Counted from the first letter of the stretch, positions 1-11,793 are shown. The stretch: 64,000 nt of DNA from Distichodus sexfasciatus (GCA_032718565.1 JAVGVS010000040.1:2657027-2721026), one strand, 5' to 3'. The notes: a model not told the origin generated them from the letters alone. Numbers and translations: made by a program.

Positions 1-800
1 ACTATTGGTTCTTCATTAGTGCTCTTTTTTATGATGTACAACCTTTGTACGATGTTTAAAGTTCTTTGGAGAACTGAATGCATTAAAAAGTTATTTAGGT
101 AAGACCTATCACTTTGAGTGCTTTGAAGAATGCTTTATGTTAAAATATAGGCTTGATGACTACTGAGCCAATGCCTAACCTACTGATTTACTTGTGGATG
201 TGTAGAAATTATTGTTATGGTGCAGTGTTTAATTGTAGCAGGTGATATCTGCCACTGTCTTTAGCAAGACCAGTTATTAATGTGCAATTTATATAAAGTA
301 ACTGATAACGTGGCTTAGTTAAGTTTTACCAAACACTATATTTGAACAAATTGAACAAGTTATTATATATTGCACCAATTTACACTAAATTCTTCATGAT
401 CACTTCATGATAAATGGTAAAAGGGTCTTTGCAGAACCAAAGAAGGTTCCACTATGGCATGACTGTGAGGAACCACTTTTGGTTCTTCTATTTGCATTGA
501 CTCACTTTTTAGACTTTATATACATCCAAAATTCTTACAATATTTAACATATTCCACCAACCCCGTCACACACACACTCATACCTTTGAGCCCTGACGCC
601 ATTTGCTGGTGTCCTGTCTGTTCGAGAAGCTCGGTTGCTTTGAATCATGTAGTCCGTTCAGGGGGCGATCTGCTGACCCTTAGCTTTTTGAGTTGAAGGC
701 GGACGTGTTCGTGAGATGCGCAAATCGATGGCAATGCCTCACTTTAGGAAATGTGTTTGGTGCGAGAGAAAGTCAGGAGGAACGGAGGGAAAGAAATAGG
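1..800. other. Presumed intron, no gene recognised
   Basis: AT-rich sequence with no recognised exon. Around 420-500 there is GGTTCC/GGAACC-rich sequence of the kind seen in small fish MITEs, but ends could not be defined. No RNA gene or array was seen. Confidence 0.4.
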
Positions 801-1292
801 TAGTGTCGTAGTGCTCAAGACTCGTCGAGTTTGGTCTTGAGAAGTGTTCTGCCACTGTGGTTTGTTGAGTTTAACATATGATGTGATCAGTTTGGATAAC
901 TGCTTCCAGTTAAGTGATTTTCTCATTATAGATATGTACGAGAGAAATATTGAATAAACATGTTTAATGTTACTTAGTGTATGGTGATGCTTTGTTCAGC
1001 TCTTTTTGAGGTCTGCTCAGGTTTTGCATCTTCCACTTATTTGTAAAACGTGCATTGGTCCGGTCTCAGTCTCAGTCTTGACTTGGTCTCGCCCCGATCT
1101 GGTTTCTTTCTCATCTCTGTCTCAGTCTTGGTCTTGTCTTGGTCTCAGACCTTCAAAATCTTGGTCTTGTGTTGGTCTCGACACACTCTGGTCTCAGTCT
1201 CGTCTCGGTGTCAGACCTTCAGAGTCTTGGTCTTGTCTTGGTCTGGAAACACTCTAGTCTCGGTCTCGTCTCGGTCTCAGTCCTTCAGAGTC
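801..1292 (-). mobile_element. hAT-X copy A, internally deleted
   Basis: The reverse complement matches the copies at 16489, 39090 and 55427. It starts at the hAT-X right end (TAGTGTCGTAGTGCTC on + strand), jumps to the internal block with TTAAACTCAACAAACCACAG, and ends in the GAGACC-rich left region. The outer left end is missing. The GAGACC region is expanded into about three tandem units of ~68 bp (1139-1292). Confidence 0.8.
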
Positions 1293-1293
1293 A

Positions 1294-1422
1294 TGGACGG
1301 TACCCTGCTCATGAGTACCTCAGTGGTATCTTTACCGATTCAGGATTCAAACCAGCGACCTTCCGATCACGGGGCGAATACTCTAACACAGTGGTTACCA
1401 AATGGCAGCCCACGGACCAGAT
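1294..1422 (-). mobile_element. SINE-1 fragment (tRNA-derived)
   Basis: On the minus strand it reads as the SINE-1 head: B-box-like GGTTTGAATCC followed by GGTAAAGATACCACTGAGGT. It is truncated where hAT-X copy A abuts. Confidence 0.8.
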
Positions 1423-1513
1423 CTGGGCCGAGCAAGTGACATATCTGGATATATCTTTTCCTCAACACGTGACAAAACTGGTCTAACAGATGATGACGTT
1501 TAGAAGTATGACG

Positions 1514-1694
1514 TTTAGCAGACGCTCTTATCCAGATACAACTTCCATTTCCTAATTTCAGCGACAGTCTCCCTGAGAGCAACTTGGGGTTAAGGGTCTT
1601 GCTCAGGGACCCAGTGATGGTAGTGCTGAAGATAGGATTCGAACCCATGACCTCTTGGTCCAGAGGAAAGTATCCTAACCACTGGACCACCACC
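1514..1694 (-). mobile_element. SINE-3 (tRNA-derived)
   Basis: Minus strand: head GGTGGTCCAGTGGTTAGGAT (A-box-like), B box GGGTTCGAATCC, body GGGTCCCTGAGCAAGACCC, and 3' end GGATAAGAGCGTCTGCTAAA. This is a typical fish tRNA-derived SINE architecture. Confidence 0.85.
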
Positions 1695-1699
1695 AGTGT

Positions 1700-4335
1700 A
1701 TCTTAGATGGACAAAACACTGATCAAATACATGGTGAGCTATACAAAGTCCTAAAACAGTTAGGGTGTAAGTTGCAGCTGCTGTATTGCCCAAATTTGGA
1801 TATAATATAGAATAATGGAAGTACTAAAAGCGATAGATGGTTTTCTACTGTGTGGTGTGGTACCCTTTTCAAAGTGTAATAATGTATAAGAAACATTTTT
1901 CCATCTCAATGCCATGCCAAATACCCATAGCTTTTTGGTTACCTTCTAGTTCTAGAAATATGAGAAGTGTAATGTGTAACGTAACTCTCAGAAGTGTAAA
2001 TTACGTTAATGCAAGTGCATCCCTCTCTTCTGGATTGTTTCTGCTCTTTGTTTATCCAGATTCCTGTGTTTTTTCACCATCTTTTGCTTTGGTGGTTTAC
2101 AGTCTTTCCCACAGTTTGCATCACTGTTGTGCTCCGTATCACTGCGTGTGAAGACGTCATCAGACTGCTTTCCCAGTCAATGCCTCCTTTTATTTGTGCT
2201 TTTCATGATGGAAAACAACACGGTTCCAGGCCATTATACTCTCTTACTGAGCATCAAAGAACTGTATCCCGTGTGCAGTGAAAAAAAAGAACCTTAAAAT
2301 ATCTGCGTCCAGAAATGCATGAGATCAAGTAGCCGATAATGCCGCCTAAGACTGGAAGAAGGTTCTACACCTGCTCAGATGTGCTCCTACAACCTCTTGT
2401 TTTACACACACACACACATACACAAAACCCATCAATACCATTTGTGGACTAGTTAATTAAAATGCTATGGAGGCCAAGACATTGAAACAGTCCCCCTAAT
2501 CCCTGAAAGCAATTTTACTTTCACTCCTGACATCTTGCAATAAAGGCCGCAAGTAATGAAAAAGATGATTGCCTGATTAAGGCAAAAGTTCCTTAGAAAC
2601 TTCCCTTAATAATGCATTTTAGAGTCTTGTTATTCGTTCGACTTCAATCTTGCTAATGACGAGACCCCATCCATTAAATTCAGCGGGCAACTCGTCCGGA
2701 ACGCTGTCCATGCTCCTTAACTAACAGCCAAAGCTCTCCAGAGCCACCGTAACGACGTTCACGTCTGAAATAATGAGATCCTCGTAAGCAGCCCCCGATG
2801 CCCAGAGACGGCGTGTGGATCATCTGGCTAATTGTTGAGCTCTGCGAATAGAGAGACATTTTTTTTCATCACATGTTCTCTCTCCGAATAAGCCTCTAAG
2901 AGGTGAATAAGACAAATGATGCAAAGTTCATTAGCGCATACCAAAATAGAAGGATGCCCAAAGGGTCGAACACGTCTCGGCTATTTCCAGCAACCGCAAC
3001 AAGGTTCTGACAATATGGACCCCATAGGCGACGACAAACAATTTTCCTCCACCTCTCCCGAGACCACTGGTTTCATTTTTTGGTGGATCATAAAATCAAA
3101 AGAATGCACACGACTATTCGCTGTCCAAACTTAAAAGGGCATCTTGAGTATTGATTTTTTTACTAAAGCTAGAAGCACTTCAAGCAGATTTCCAGACAAG
3201 TGCTCAAATTGTGAGAGAGGCCTTTTAACATTTGCTACGGCCCAGAATTTCCTCCTGGCCCACCCTTAATTGGCTCGGAGGGGAAGGCAGGGAAGAAACG
3301 CTGCCGTCGGAGGAGGCTGACGAGGAAAGAAAGTCGGGCGAAGCTCATTTAACAGGGAAGAACTACACGTTCCTCCACCAGCACGCGAGCCGGCCCGCCA
3401 CCGCCGCCGCCATCACTAATGGGAATTCCGAATCCCAAGAGAACTAAGAGTTGGAGAGCTTAACGGTAACATTAATTATCAGTACCGCTCTTCCTCTCCC
3501 ACCAACGTGTCTCTTAGGAAAGGGGCCGGAAATGTGGGATGTTTTGATATGGTGGGTTTTAGCTTAAATTACTCATTAGGCCCGAGTGGCACTGATGGAA
3601 GTTGGAGGTAAACACAAGCCGCTCAAAGTCGAGGGATGTCCACCTATGGGAGTCTATTATGGGCCCGACTGGGTTGGAGACAAAGGCTGATTGCTGTGAT
3701 TCAATCCGAAGGCTAACCACAGGATGGCTTTGGAACTCGCGTCCACCTAGGAGGACTAGATGGAAGCAATTTAGACCAATGTTCTTGCTTTAAAAACACT
3801 GCACATTTGCAGTTATGAAAGCTACAAAACTGCTTCGACGGAATGCCGGTATTCTCACAGCGTTGATCTCTCATTTTTACTCTGCTTGGTGAGAGAATAC
3901 GGGTCTAAGCCAGTTAGAAAGGTAACTAACGAAAGCATCAGCGCCGCATCTCTTGGAAGCGTTTGCCGGCACTCGGGGGGTTGAGGCGTTATGGCTCGGC
4001 TCTCGCTGCTTTTAGGTGGCCTGCCAGACATTTGCATTTCTGCCTCACGACGAGTAAAGCCAGTCTGCGTCTCATTATGTCATGCTAATGTTCCCATTAT
4101 TTCCTGCAGCTTTGCAATGAGCCTTTTAAACCGGGAGATGAGGGCAGGGAGATAAGTAAAAGAAAGACACAAGTAAACACAATGGAAAGTTGGCCCAAGC
4201 CGACCTGTCTTAACTTGCTGGAATGTGAAAAATGCTTTATATGAAACTACAGAGTTAATTAATGAGAAAATAAACCAACATTTTCAAAATCTTCAAATCA
4301 GCAACCTGCTGAGCATCTAAAGAGCTATGAAAATG
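1700..4335. other. Presumed intron, mostly unique sequence
   Basis: No exon recognised. A short (CA)n lies at 2404-2418. Stretches around 2480-2900, 3440-3560 and 4080-4290 are unique and rich in TAAT/ATTA motifs and could be conserved non-coding elements. GC-rich sequence at 3260-3440 gives a short reading frame with no recognisable domain. Confidence 0.4.
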
Positions 4336-5080
4336 GAGAGCATTTTGGTCTAATGGTGCACCATTTCTGCTGCTCTTTAGATGATCACCAGGTTGCAGGT
4401 TTGACAACAAGCATTTCGGTTCCCTCGTGCACCATTGGTGCTGCTCTTTGGATGACCAACAGACTGTAGGTGTGTTGACAAACTTGGATTATTGGTTCAG
4501 CTCTTTGGATGGCCAGCAGTTTACACGTTTGCAGACAAGCATTTTGGTTTGTTGGTGCACCATTGGTGCTGCTCTTCGGATGACCAACAGATTGTGGGTG
4601 TGTTGATGAGCATTTTGTTTTTGGTTTACTGACGCATCATCGGTGCTTCTCTTTGGATGACCACCATGTTTTGGTTTGACAACAAGCATTTTGGTTTCTT
4701 GGTGCACCGTTGGTGCTTCCCTTTGGATGACCAGCAGAGAACACATTCGACAATACATATTTTTGTGTTGGTTTATTGATGCATCATTGGTGTTGCTCTT
4801 TGGACAGTAACCAGTTTACAGATTTGCAGACGGGATTTGCTTCATTAGTTCAGCTTTTTGGATGGCTAGTAGGTTCCAGGCTTCACAACAAGCATTTTAG
4901 GTCATTGGTGCACCATTGGTGTAGCTCTTTGGATTTTATTTTTTCTTTATTGTTGCTCCATTGGTGCATCTCTTTGCATGGACAGCAGATTTCAGGTTTG
5001 CAGATGAGCATTTTGATTCATCAGTGTACGGTTGATGCAGGTTGAAGGTTTGACAACAAATATTCTGGTTCATAGAGCTG
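4336..5080 (+). repeat. Degenerate ~70-bp tandem repeat
   Basis: Roughly 10-11 diverged units share GCATTTTGGTT, GGTGCACCATTGGTGCTGC, TCTTTGGATGACCA and GTTTGACAACAA. Divergence and small indels between units indicate an old array. Overlapping reading frames are by-products of the repeat. Confidence 0.85.
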
Positions 5081-5089
5081 CACCACTAG

Positions 5090-8000
5090 CAAACGGGAAC
5101 TTTATTAAAGCAATTTTGTCACTTTCTCGCTCTCGTCCTCTGTTATCTTCAGGAGCATGCAACTGTATGCATGCTTTTGGAAATGGAAGATTAATATATT
5201 TGGCTCCTGGAGACAATGGCAGTGATACGGGACCAATTCACTTGATTAATTTTCCTGGGGAAAATAAAATGGTACCCAAAGTCACAAACTTAGATAAAAG
5301 AAGCATAGAGAAATTGCAAACCAAACTAACAATGCAGCTCGTGTTCAATATTGACTTCAACCGTTTCCTTGTACGTCATGCTAATAGGAATCCAGTGTTG
5401 ATTTTGGATGTGTTTAATCACAGCGCTCCAAATGAGGCAGCAAATGCAACGCCTCAGAAATCTAACCAACTACGCCGCACTCCTCAGCATTCGTAAAAAG
5501 TGGAAAAGTTGTCAGCGAACTTACTGTGAAGTCAAAGTCAGTTGGTTATTCCTAGTACATTATTTATATTTTGGGAAGATTTTGAAAGCCTTTTTTGGGG
5601 GAATATGTGCTGCCTTTCATCCCTTTGTCCCTTTCATTCTTTGTCCTTTCCATGATATTTTTTCATCAGCATTATTTTTCCAAAAGGAATTCTAAATGAC
5701 AGAAGAAGTGCTGCATCTTGTGGAGATGGGAACGATTGGAGAAACACTCCACAATAAAGTTATTTTACATCCCTGATGAAATAAAACTTGCATGAACCCC
5801 CTCAAAACTACAGAATAATGCTGCAGTAAACTACATTTTATCATGAAGTCAGTGCAACATGATGACTGTAATGTAAATGGCATGGAGAGGAAAAGTTTTG
5901 TGAAGTAAATGAAGTGGCTGTGGAGCGAGTTCAACATAGACAGGCTACATCAATAACCAAAATGAAGCTGAAAATACTCAAAATACTACTTTCTCAAAAT
6001 ACTTCTTCACCTTAAGGGTTATGTTTGAGTTTCCCTGTAGGAAGTGGCGCTACACTTGTTTACCCCGTAGTGAGATCTCCCAGGTATTAATCAAACAACT
6101 CTCAGAAACCGTCCTCGTATTACCAACAGGGATCATAATGAGATTTTTACTGTTTTCCTATACACTGTGTTACCTCTCTATACTGTAAGTCAGTGTTGTA
6201 ATGGGCTTTAGTATAGTACAGTCAGCCAGCGTGTTGAAGAATGAGAGCTGGGGTCCACCCTGCACTCTGTTCAATCCATCATCCACTAGACTTCACCTCT
6301 TTGAGAGCCTCCCCTCTCAGGGACCAGAGCGAAGAAAATGAGACCAAAAATATCGCGGAGGCGCCGGAGAGCAGAAAGACGTTTCCGCTCCGACACAAAT
6401 GAGTTTGCGGATTGACAAGTCTAGGACCCTTCATCTTTTTATAGTCTCTGTTGAGGAGGAGTCTTCTTTGAGTAAATACCCATGAAGCCTTACAGCGTCG
6501 GCGAGAAAGACCCTTTTTCTTCAGCGAGGCCGACTGTCGCTTCTTGAAACTGAGGGAAATGTTCCACAGATGAAGCGTAAGGAGGAAAAAAAAAAGATCA
6601 CTCACTTTGCTTCTGAGCACTAGCCCCGAAGTCTATTTCGGAGCAGGCAGTGATCTGATTGCCTGCAATAGATCTGGATGGATCAATGATGCCAACAAGG
6701 CCATTGTTTGGTTTCATATGTTTCAATTAAAAGCAAATCCATGCAATTAAAAAAGAAATCTATGCAGACGGTTCGTGAGACTCGCTAAAGCGCCTCGTAC
6801 TTAAAATCGCTGCAGGCTGACAGGTATTAATCATTCAACAGGAGGGTGGCATGAGGTGAATGTAGTGTGTTAATAAGGAGGGCTTTCTACCAACTAGTTT
6901 AGAACAGTTCTAGCTCATATTGCCGTATTATTATTAGTAGTAGTAGTAGTAGTATTAGCTTTGATAATAATATAGATTATATCTTAGCTCGTCATTGCAT
7001 TCGTGCTCGCTTGCCATCTGAATGACTTTTAGTTAACTCTTGCTACTCTCGCTTCGCCGACTGCCAATTAATGGTCAGACCTCCTTCCCGAAGAAAATGG
7101 GAGTGAATGAAATATTAATGAGGCAGCGTGTTCCAGAGGAGCCAGAATTAAGTCGTTCCTTCTTATCAGGCCCAAGGAGTGTGGATTGCAATTAGTAATT
7201 AGTTTGTTCACTGACTCAAGGATTATGTGAGACCTTGTTTACTGGACCATCTCACTTCAGCTCCCCCCACCTCCCAATTCTAAAATTGAAGACGTTCCAT
7301 TTTAGAAGGATCTGTCAATACCAGCCCAGTTTTGAGCGCATTTCCATCACAGCAGTTGTATATTTAATGAGGCTGTACTTTGTGCAGCATTCATATTTAG
7401 TGTTTTTCAAGTCAAACAGCATCGCAAATAAATTTGTTTGTGCCTTCCATGACCATTATATACATAATTGAATGGTTTGTGCTTTGTAGAAGAAGCAGGT
7501 ATTTTATTACTGTTATTAATCCTTAATGACATAAAAATTAATACAGATTTCACACCTCCATAAGCTTTTATGCATTTAATCATTATCATTATCTTCACTT
7601 CCTCTGTGTAGAGATGTGACAGGATTAGGCACTGGTGCAGACATAATGGAGTATTATTTGTCAAGTGTGGACATGTGAAGAGTAGCTTGTTGGCATCCTG
7701 TACACAGTGAATAATGAACGTTGCTGGTGTTCATCTGATCATTGCCAATAGCTTTCTTCCAGTTAACTGGAGCACAAGCAATAGATATTATTGACTGATA
7801 GTATGCCGATTTCAGACACAACTGCTTCTGTGTATCTGTATTTAGAATAGCAAATTAATGATTAAAAAAAAGAAAATGTTTCTCATAGTTTGGCCAGCAG
7901 ATGACAATTTTCAGGGGTCCAAGCATGAAGTGCTATGGAACCCTCTTGTAATTGTTCTTTTTTTTTTCTTTATTATATATTTTTTTCGCCTACAAAATGG

Positions 8001-8165
8001 ATTGTGCATCTTAAACCTTAAATCACAGAAAGCTGAAACATGGTGCGTAGGTACGAATGGTGTGCATCTCAGCGTAGTTCGAAAAGCTTAGTGATCAGCT
8101 TATAATTGGTGCTATAGCCAAGGCAAACACTTTTTGACTCCTAACTCCTCTAACTCTCGAACCGT
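5090..8165. other. Presumed intron, no gene recognised
   Basis: Largely unique. A 154-codon frame at 5032-5496 has no recognised domain and its start lies in the tandem repeat. A short (TAG)n lies near 6936-6955. Homeobox-like motifs occur at 6720-7200. Nothing else could be supported. Confidence 0.4.
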
Positions 8166-8168
8166 GTG

Positions 8169-8411
8169 AAAGTGAAAGTGAGTGATTATTTGTCATTGTG
8201 AACGCACCACAGCACAGCACACAGGTTAAATGTGACCTCTGCATTAAACCCATCCATGAAGGAGCAGTGGGCAGCTTACAAGCGCTTGCAGTGCTTGGGG
8301 ACGGTACCTTGCTCATTTGAGACTCAGTGCTAACTTTACCGGTCCTGGATTCAAACCTGCGACCTTCTGATCATGGGGTGAACACCCTACCCTTACGCCA
8401 CCATCTTCCCC
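8169..8411 (-). mobile_element. SINE-1, near full length
   Basis: The minus strand runs from the tRNA-like head with B box through GGTACCGTCCCCAAGCACTG, CCCACTGCTCCTTCATGGAT and GAGGTCACATTTAA to the tail TGACAAATAATCACTCACTT. Confidence 0.88.
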
Positions 8412-8440
8412 AAAGTGGCCTAGAGTCCAAATTTCTGCTT

Positions 8441-8790
8441 TAGCTGATTCTTCAGCTTAATCCAAATAACTTTCTAAATGGAACTATGGACTTTTTGAGA
8501 TTTTAAGCTAATGTTCAAAACAAAAAGCTATAAATGCTAAGTGCCTATATCTCAAGAACTGTAAGTTTATGCAGCCTAACCTGAAACTTAGTCAATGAGT
8601 AGGGATGGTGTGCTGCTTAGTGGGCCAGGTCTGTTGTTGTAACAGAGAGCCTTTTGATTTTTTTCTTTTTTTGGTAAGCTCTGATTCACTGACTCCTTTC
8701 TTTGACACTTACTACATCAGCTCTTTTGTGCTGTTTTTTCAGACTTTTGTTGACCCCCATTGCCATTTGCAAACCATATTTTTATATATT
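8441..8790 (+). repeat. Unclassified interspersed repeat R2, copy a
   Basis: It is similar to 60139-60690: both carry ACTATGGACTT, TTTTGAGATTTT and AGCTAAT near the start, and an ACATCAGCT...TTTTGTGCTG block near the end. No ends, inverted repeats or coding capacity could be defined. Confidence 0.6.
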
Positions 8791-8837
8791 TGTTTTATTC
8801 AAGTTCCAAGTTTAGTTAATTTTCACAATGATTGACA

Positions 8838-8838
<1 letters not shown>

Positions 8839-8883
<45 letters not shown>
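8839..8883 (+). repeat. (ATT)n microsatellite
   Basis: Fifteen uninterrupted trinucleotide units. Confidence 0.97.
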
Positions 8884-8889
8884 GTCGTT

Positions 8890-10330
8890 GTTGTTAACAT
8901 ATAATTATATTATCATCCTAAAATATCCTGCATATATAAAAATCCTGCATATATAAATCTATTGTATCATCAGATTTTTTTTAAGCTCAAATGGTACGAA
9001 GTCTTAAATATCTTGTATCACTCAGGCTCTGTTATTTTCCGTTCTTGCTAATATCGTGGGTGAGCCCTAACTGCAAATGGAGTTTTAAGTTGCTGGCCAG
9101 CTCCACGGTCTGGCTGTGACTGATAGTTTCCAATTTAAATCAGATCAGCAGCATCTTAAATATTACCGTCCAAACTTCCACCTCGTCATAAAGCACTTTC
9201 ATTAGCGCGGCGAGGCTCGGATTAGTTATGTAGAAATACTGTCATCGTTATCTTGTTAACGGTTCGGAGGTACTGCAGCTAATGCAATATTGCTGAGCTG
9301 ACAAAGCATGCATTATCCAAATATGCTGTGCTTAACCTTAATCCATCTGGGATTACGCCATAAAATTTCTGCGATGATTCCTGTAGAGAGAGACGAGAAA
9401 GGATCACTTCGTGTGGGAAAGAATTAGCTCAAAGCAAATGCAAGTCTGTAGTCACACATAAATCGGTTAAAGCCAGCTTTGTGGGGGAGTGTATTAAAGG
9501 GAGGTGTGGAAGCGCAAATACACTCCCAGCTCAGTCTTTGCACAGAATCTGGGCAACGCGTTGTGGGAGAAGCGTGTGCCGGGATGAAGCTCCTTGCGCA
9601 AACACTAAGAGCATATTACAAGAATAGACTTTATTCCCACAGCTGCTCAAGCAGCATCAAGACAACGCCTTTGAGGTCAGCTTCTATCGATTGTGCATCC
9701 AAAACTGACCTTTACCTCCGTCTTCAGTGGGCATTTCTGACTTTTTCAGGCCTTGAATTCACGCCGAGCCCCAATTTGCAGGAAGAAAGGAAAAAGCAAA
9801 GACAAGATTTTACCACACATAGCGGCGGTGATGTAAAGTAATTGGAGGTTACGTCAGAACCAGCAGTGGATGTTTGTTGCGTTTCTTTTTTCAGGTGTGA
9901 ATGTTTCCCCTGCTCTCTAAGAGTTTGGAGAAATTACAAATAATGTCTCATTAGAAAGCCCATAACAGTTTCCGAGAGCAAGGCGGTATCTACAAGAGTA
10001 GAGTCCCGTTATTACGCTGCAGGGACAGGCCGCGAGGCAGAGGTCATTTTAACGGGGATGATTAAAATGTCAGAGTCAAATCTCTAATGTGCATTGGCTT
10101 TAATAGATTACCACAGTAGGCAGCTGCGATGTAAATTACTCAACCCCCCAGAAAAAGTGAAAGTAGAGGTATGTGACGGGGCTGACAGTATTATGATCCA
10201 CTGCAGCCGGAAGATTAGCAACTCTTTTGTGGAATACTTTGATTACAAATGTGCACTGCTGTGGGCTCAGGCTCATAGTAATGACTCATGATTCAGACAT
10301 GCAAAAGGGAAAGGTGGGAATTAAATATCT
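8890..10330. other. Presumed intron, unique sequence
   Basis: No recognised exon. 9120-9480 and 9940-10270 are unique and motif-rich, candidates for conserved non-coding DNA. A 120-codon frame at 9479-9841 and a 65-codon frame at 10094-10291 show no known domain. Confidence 0.4.
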
Positions 10331-10335
10331 ACAGT

Positions 10336-10460
10336 CTGAGCAGTTGGTAGTGTAACACTTAGAGAGTTGTCTTTGTGATCGGAGGGTCATCGGTTTAAAT
10401 CCCACACTGGTAAAGGTACCACTGAGGTACAAATGACCAAGGTACCATCCCCAATGTACC
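10336..10460 (+). mobile_element. SINE-1 5' part, interrupted
   Basis: Head GAGCAGTTGGTAGTGTAACA, B-box-like CGGTTTAAATCCC, then GGTAAAGGTACCACTGAGGT. The element breaks off and its tail resumes at 10827, with a SINE-3 between. Confidence 0.82.
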
Positions 10461-10489
10461 TTAAGAAGACACTAAGAAAATTCATCTGG

Positions 10490-10826
10490 GTAATGGTGGT
10501 CTAGTAGTTAAGGTACTCACTTCTGGAGTCAAGTGGGTTCAAATCCTACATCCAGCGCTAGTATCACTGGGTCCCTGAGCAAGACCCTTAACCCCAAATT
10601 GTTCGCAGGGAGACAATCCCTGAAATTAGGAAATGAAAGTCTGGGGTGCGTTACCCAAAAGCATAATGTACATTAGCAACTAAAATACTGTACATTAGCA
10701 ACTGACACAGTGTACATTAGCAACTATCGCAGTGTTGCAAACGTAGTTACCAATATGTTAGCAACTATGCTTTTGTGAAACCCACCCCTGGATAAGAGTG
10801 TCTGCTAAATGCTGTAAATGTAAATT
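10490..10826 (+). mobile_element. SINE-3 inserted in SINE-1 and carrying its own MITE
   Basis: Head GGTGGTCTAGTAGTTAAGG, B box GGGTTCAAATCC, body GGGTCCCTGAGCAAGACCC, and 3' end GGATAAGAGTGTCTGCTAAA. The body is split at 10643-10788 by a palindromic MITE. Confidence 0.85.
10643..10788 (+). mobile_element. Palindromic MITE, 146 bp, nested in SINE-3
   Basis: Ends GGGGTGCGTTACCCAAAAGC and GCTTTTGTGAAACCCACCCC are inverted repeats (about 19/22). Inside, a TGTACATTAGCAACT motif occurs three times at a ~31-bp spacing. Comparison with the SINE-3 at 1514-1694 shows the body without the insert. Confidence 0.82.
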
Positions 10827-10905
10827 GATGGGACAAATCCAGAGGTCACATCTTGTTGTGGTGCACTGTGTGCTGTTCTGTGTTCACAATGACAATTATC
10901 ATTCA
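10827..10905 (+). mobile_element. SINE-1 3' part, continuation after nested insertion
   Basis: Resumes with GATGGGACAAATCCAGAGGT, TTGTGGTGCACTGTGTGCTG and TTCACAATGACAATTATCA, completing the copy that begins at 10336. Confidence 0.82.
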
Positions 10906-10909
10906 TTAT

Positions 10910-11222
10910 CTGCACTGCTTAATCCTTATCAGGGTCATGTGGACTACGGTAACAAGGCAGGGACCAACCTTGGGTGGACACCAACACACCAGAAGGCACA
11001 CACACTCACACAAAAACAAACACATTCACACCGAATGGAGCCAATTTAGAGTAACCAATCAACATAAACTGTTTTTGGTATGTGGGAAGTAACCAGAGCA
11101 CCCGGAGAAAACCCACATGAACACAGGGAGAGCACACAAACTCCACACAGAAAGAACATCCACAACCAACCCAGAGATCAAACCCAGGGCCTTCTAGCTT
11201 TGTGGTGTCACCACTAACCACC
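10910..11222 (-). mobile_element. SINE-2 (tRNA-derived)
   Basis: Minus strand: GGTGGTTAGTGGTGACACCA head, GTGTGGAGTTTGTGTGCTCT, TTTTCTCCGGGTGCTCTGGT and CTAAATTGGCTCC. Same family as the copies at 35250, 41965 and 62738. Confidence 0.82.
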
Positions 11223-11249
11223 CTGACAAATAAGCACTTATACAATATA

Positions 11250-11793
11250 CACTACCAGTCAAAAGTTTGGACACACCTTTCCATTCACTGTTTTGTCTTT
11301 ATTTTCATTACTATTTACATTGTAGATTCTCACTGAAGGCATCAAAACTATGAATGAACTGTGTAAGGGCTATTTGACCAAGAAGGAGAGTGATGGAGTG
11401 CTGCGCCAGATGGCCTGGTCACCTGACCAAACCCAATCGAGATGGTTTGGGATGAGATGGACTGCAGAGTGAAGGCAAAAGGGCCAACAAGTGCTCAGCA
11501 TCTCTGGGAACTCCTTCAAGACTGTTGGAAAACCATTTCAGGTGACGACCTCATGAAGCTCATCGAGAGAATGCCAAGAGTGTGCAAAGCAGTGATCAAA
11601 GCAAAGGGTGGCTATTTTCAAGAATCTAAGATATAAAACATGTTTTGGGTTATTTCACACTTTTTGTTTACTACATAATTCCATATGTGTTCATTCATAG
11701 TGCCTTCAGTGAGAATCTACAATGTAAATAGTCATGATAATAAAGAATAAAACATTGAATGGGAAGGTGTGTCCAAACTTTTGACTGGTAGTG
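11250..11793 (+). mobile_element. Tc1-like transposon, internally deleted, TA-flanked
   Basis: Inverted ends begin CACTACCAGTCAAAAGTTTG on both strands and match closely over at least 45 bp, with a further inverted block (TGCCTTCAGTGAGAATCTAC) about 70 bp in. TA dinucleotides at 11248-11249 and 11794-11795 are the expected target duplication. At 544 bp it is far shorter than a full Tc1 element (about 1.6 kb). Confidence 0.95.
11424..11636 (+). pseudogene. Tc1-like transposase, C-terminal remnant
   Basis: The frame gives NPIEMVWDEMD, containing the third acidic residue of the DDE triad, and then the usual C-terminal segment to a TAA at 11634-11636. The first two acidic residues and the DNA-binding domain are deleted. 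A one-base loss just before NPIE puts the preceding SPD codons out of frame, so this copy cannot encode an active enzyme. Confidence 0.9.

Noticed and set aside
5032..5496. 154-codon frame as a possible gene
   Set aside because: Begins inside a tandem repeat, no domain, no splice context seen.
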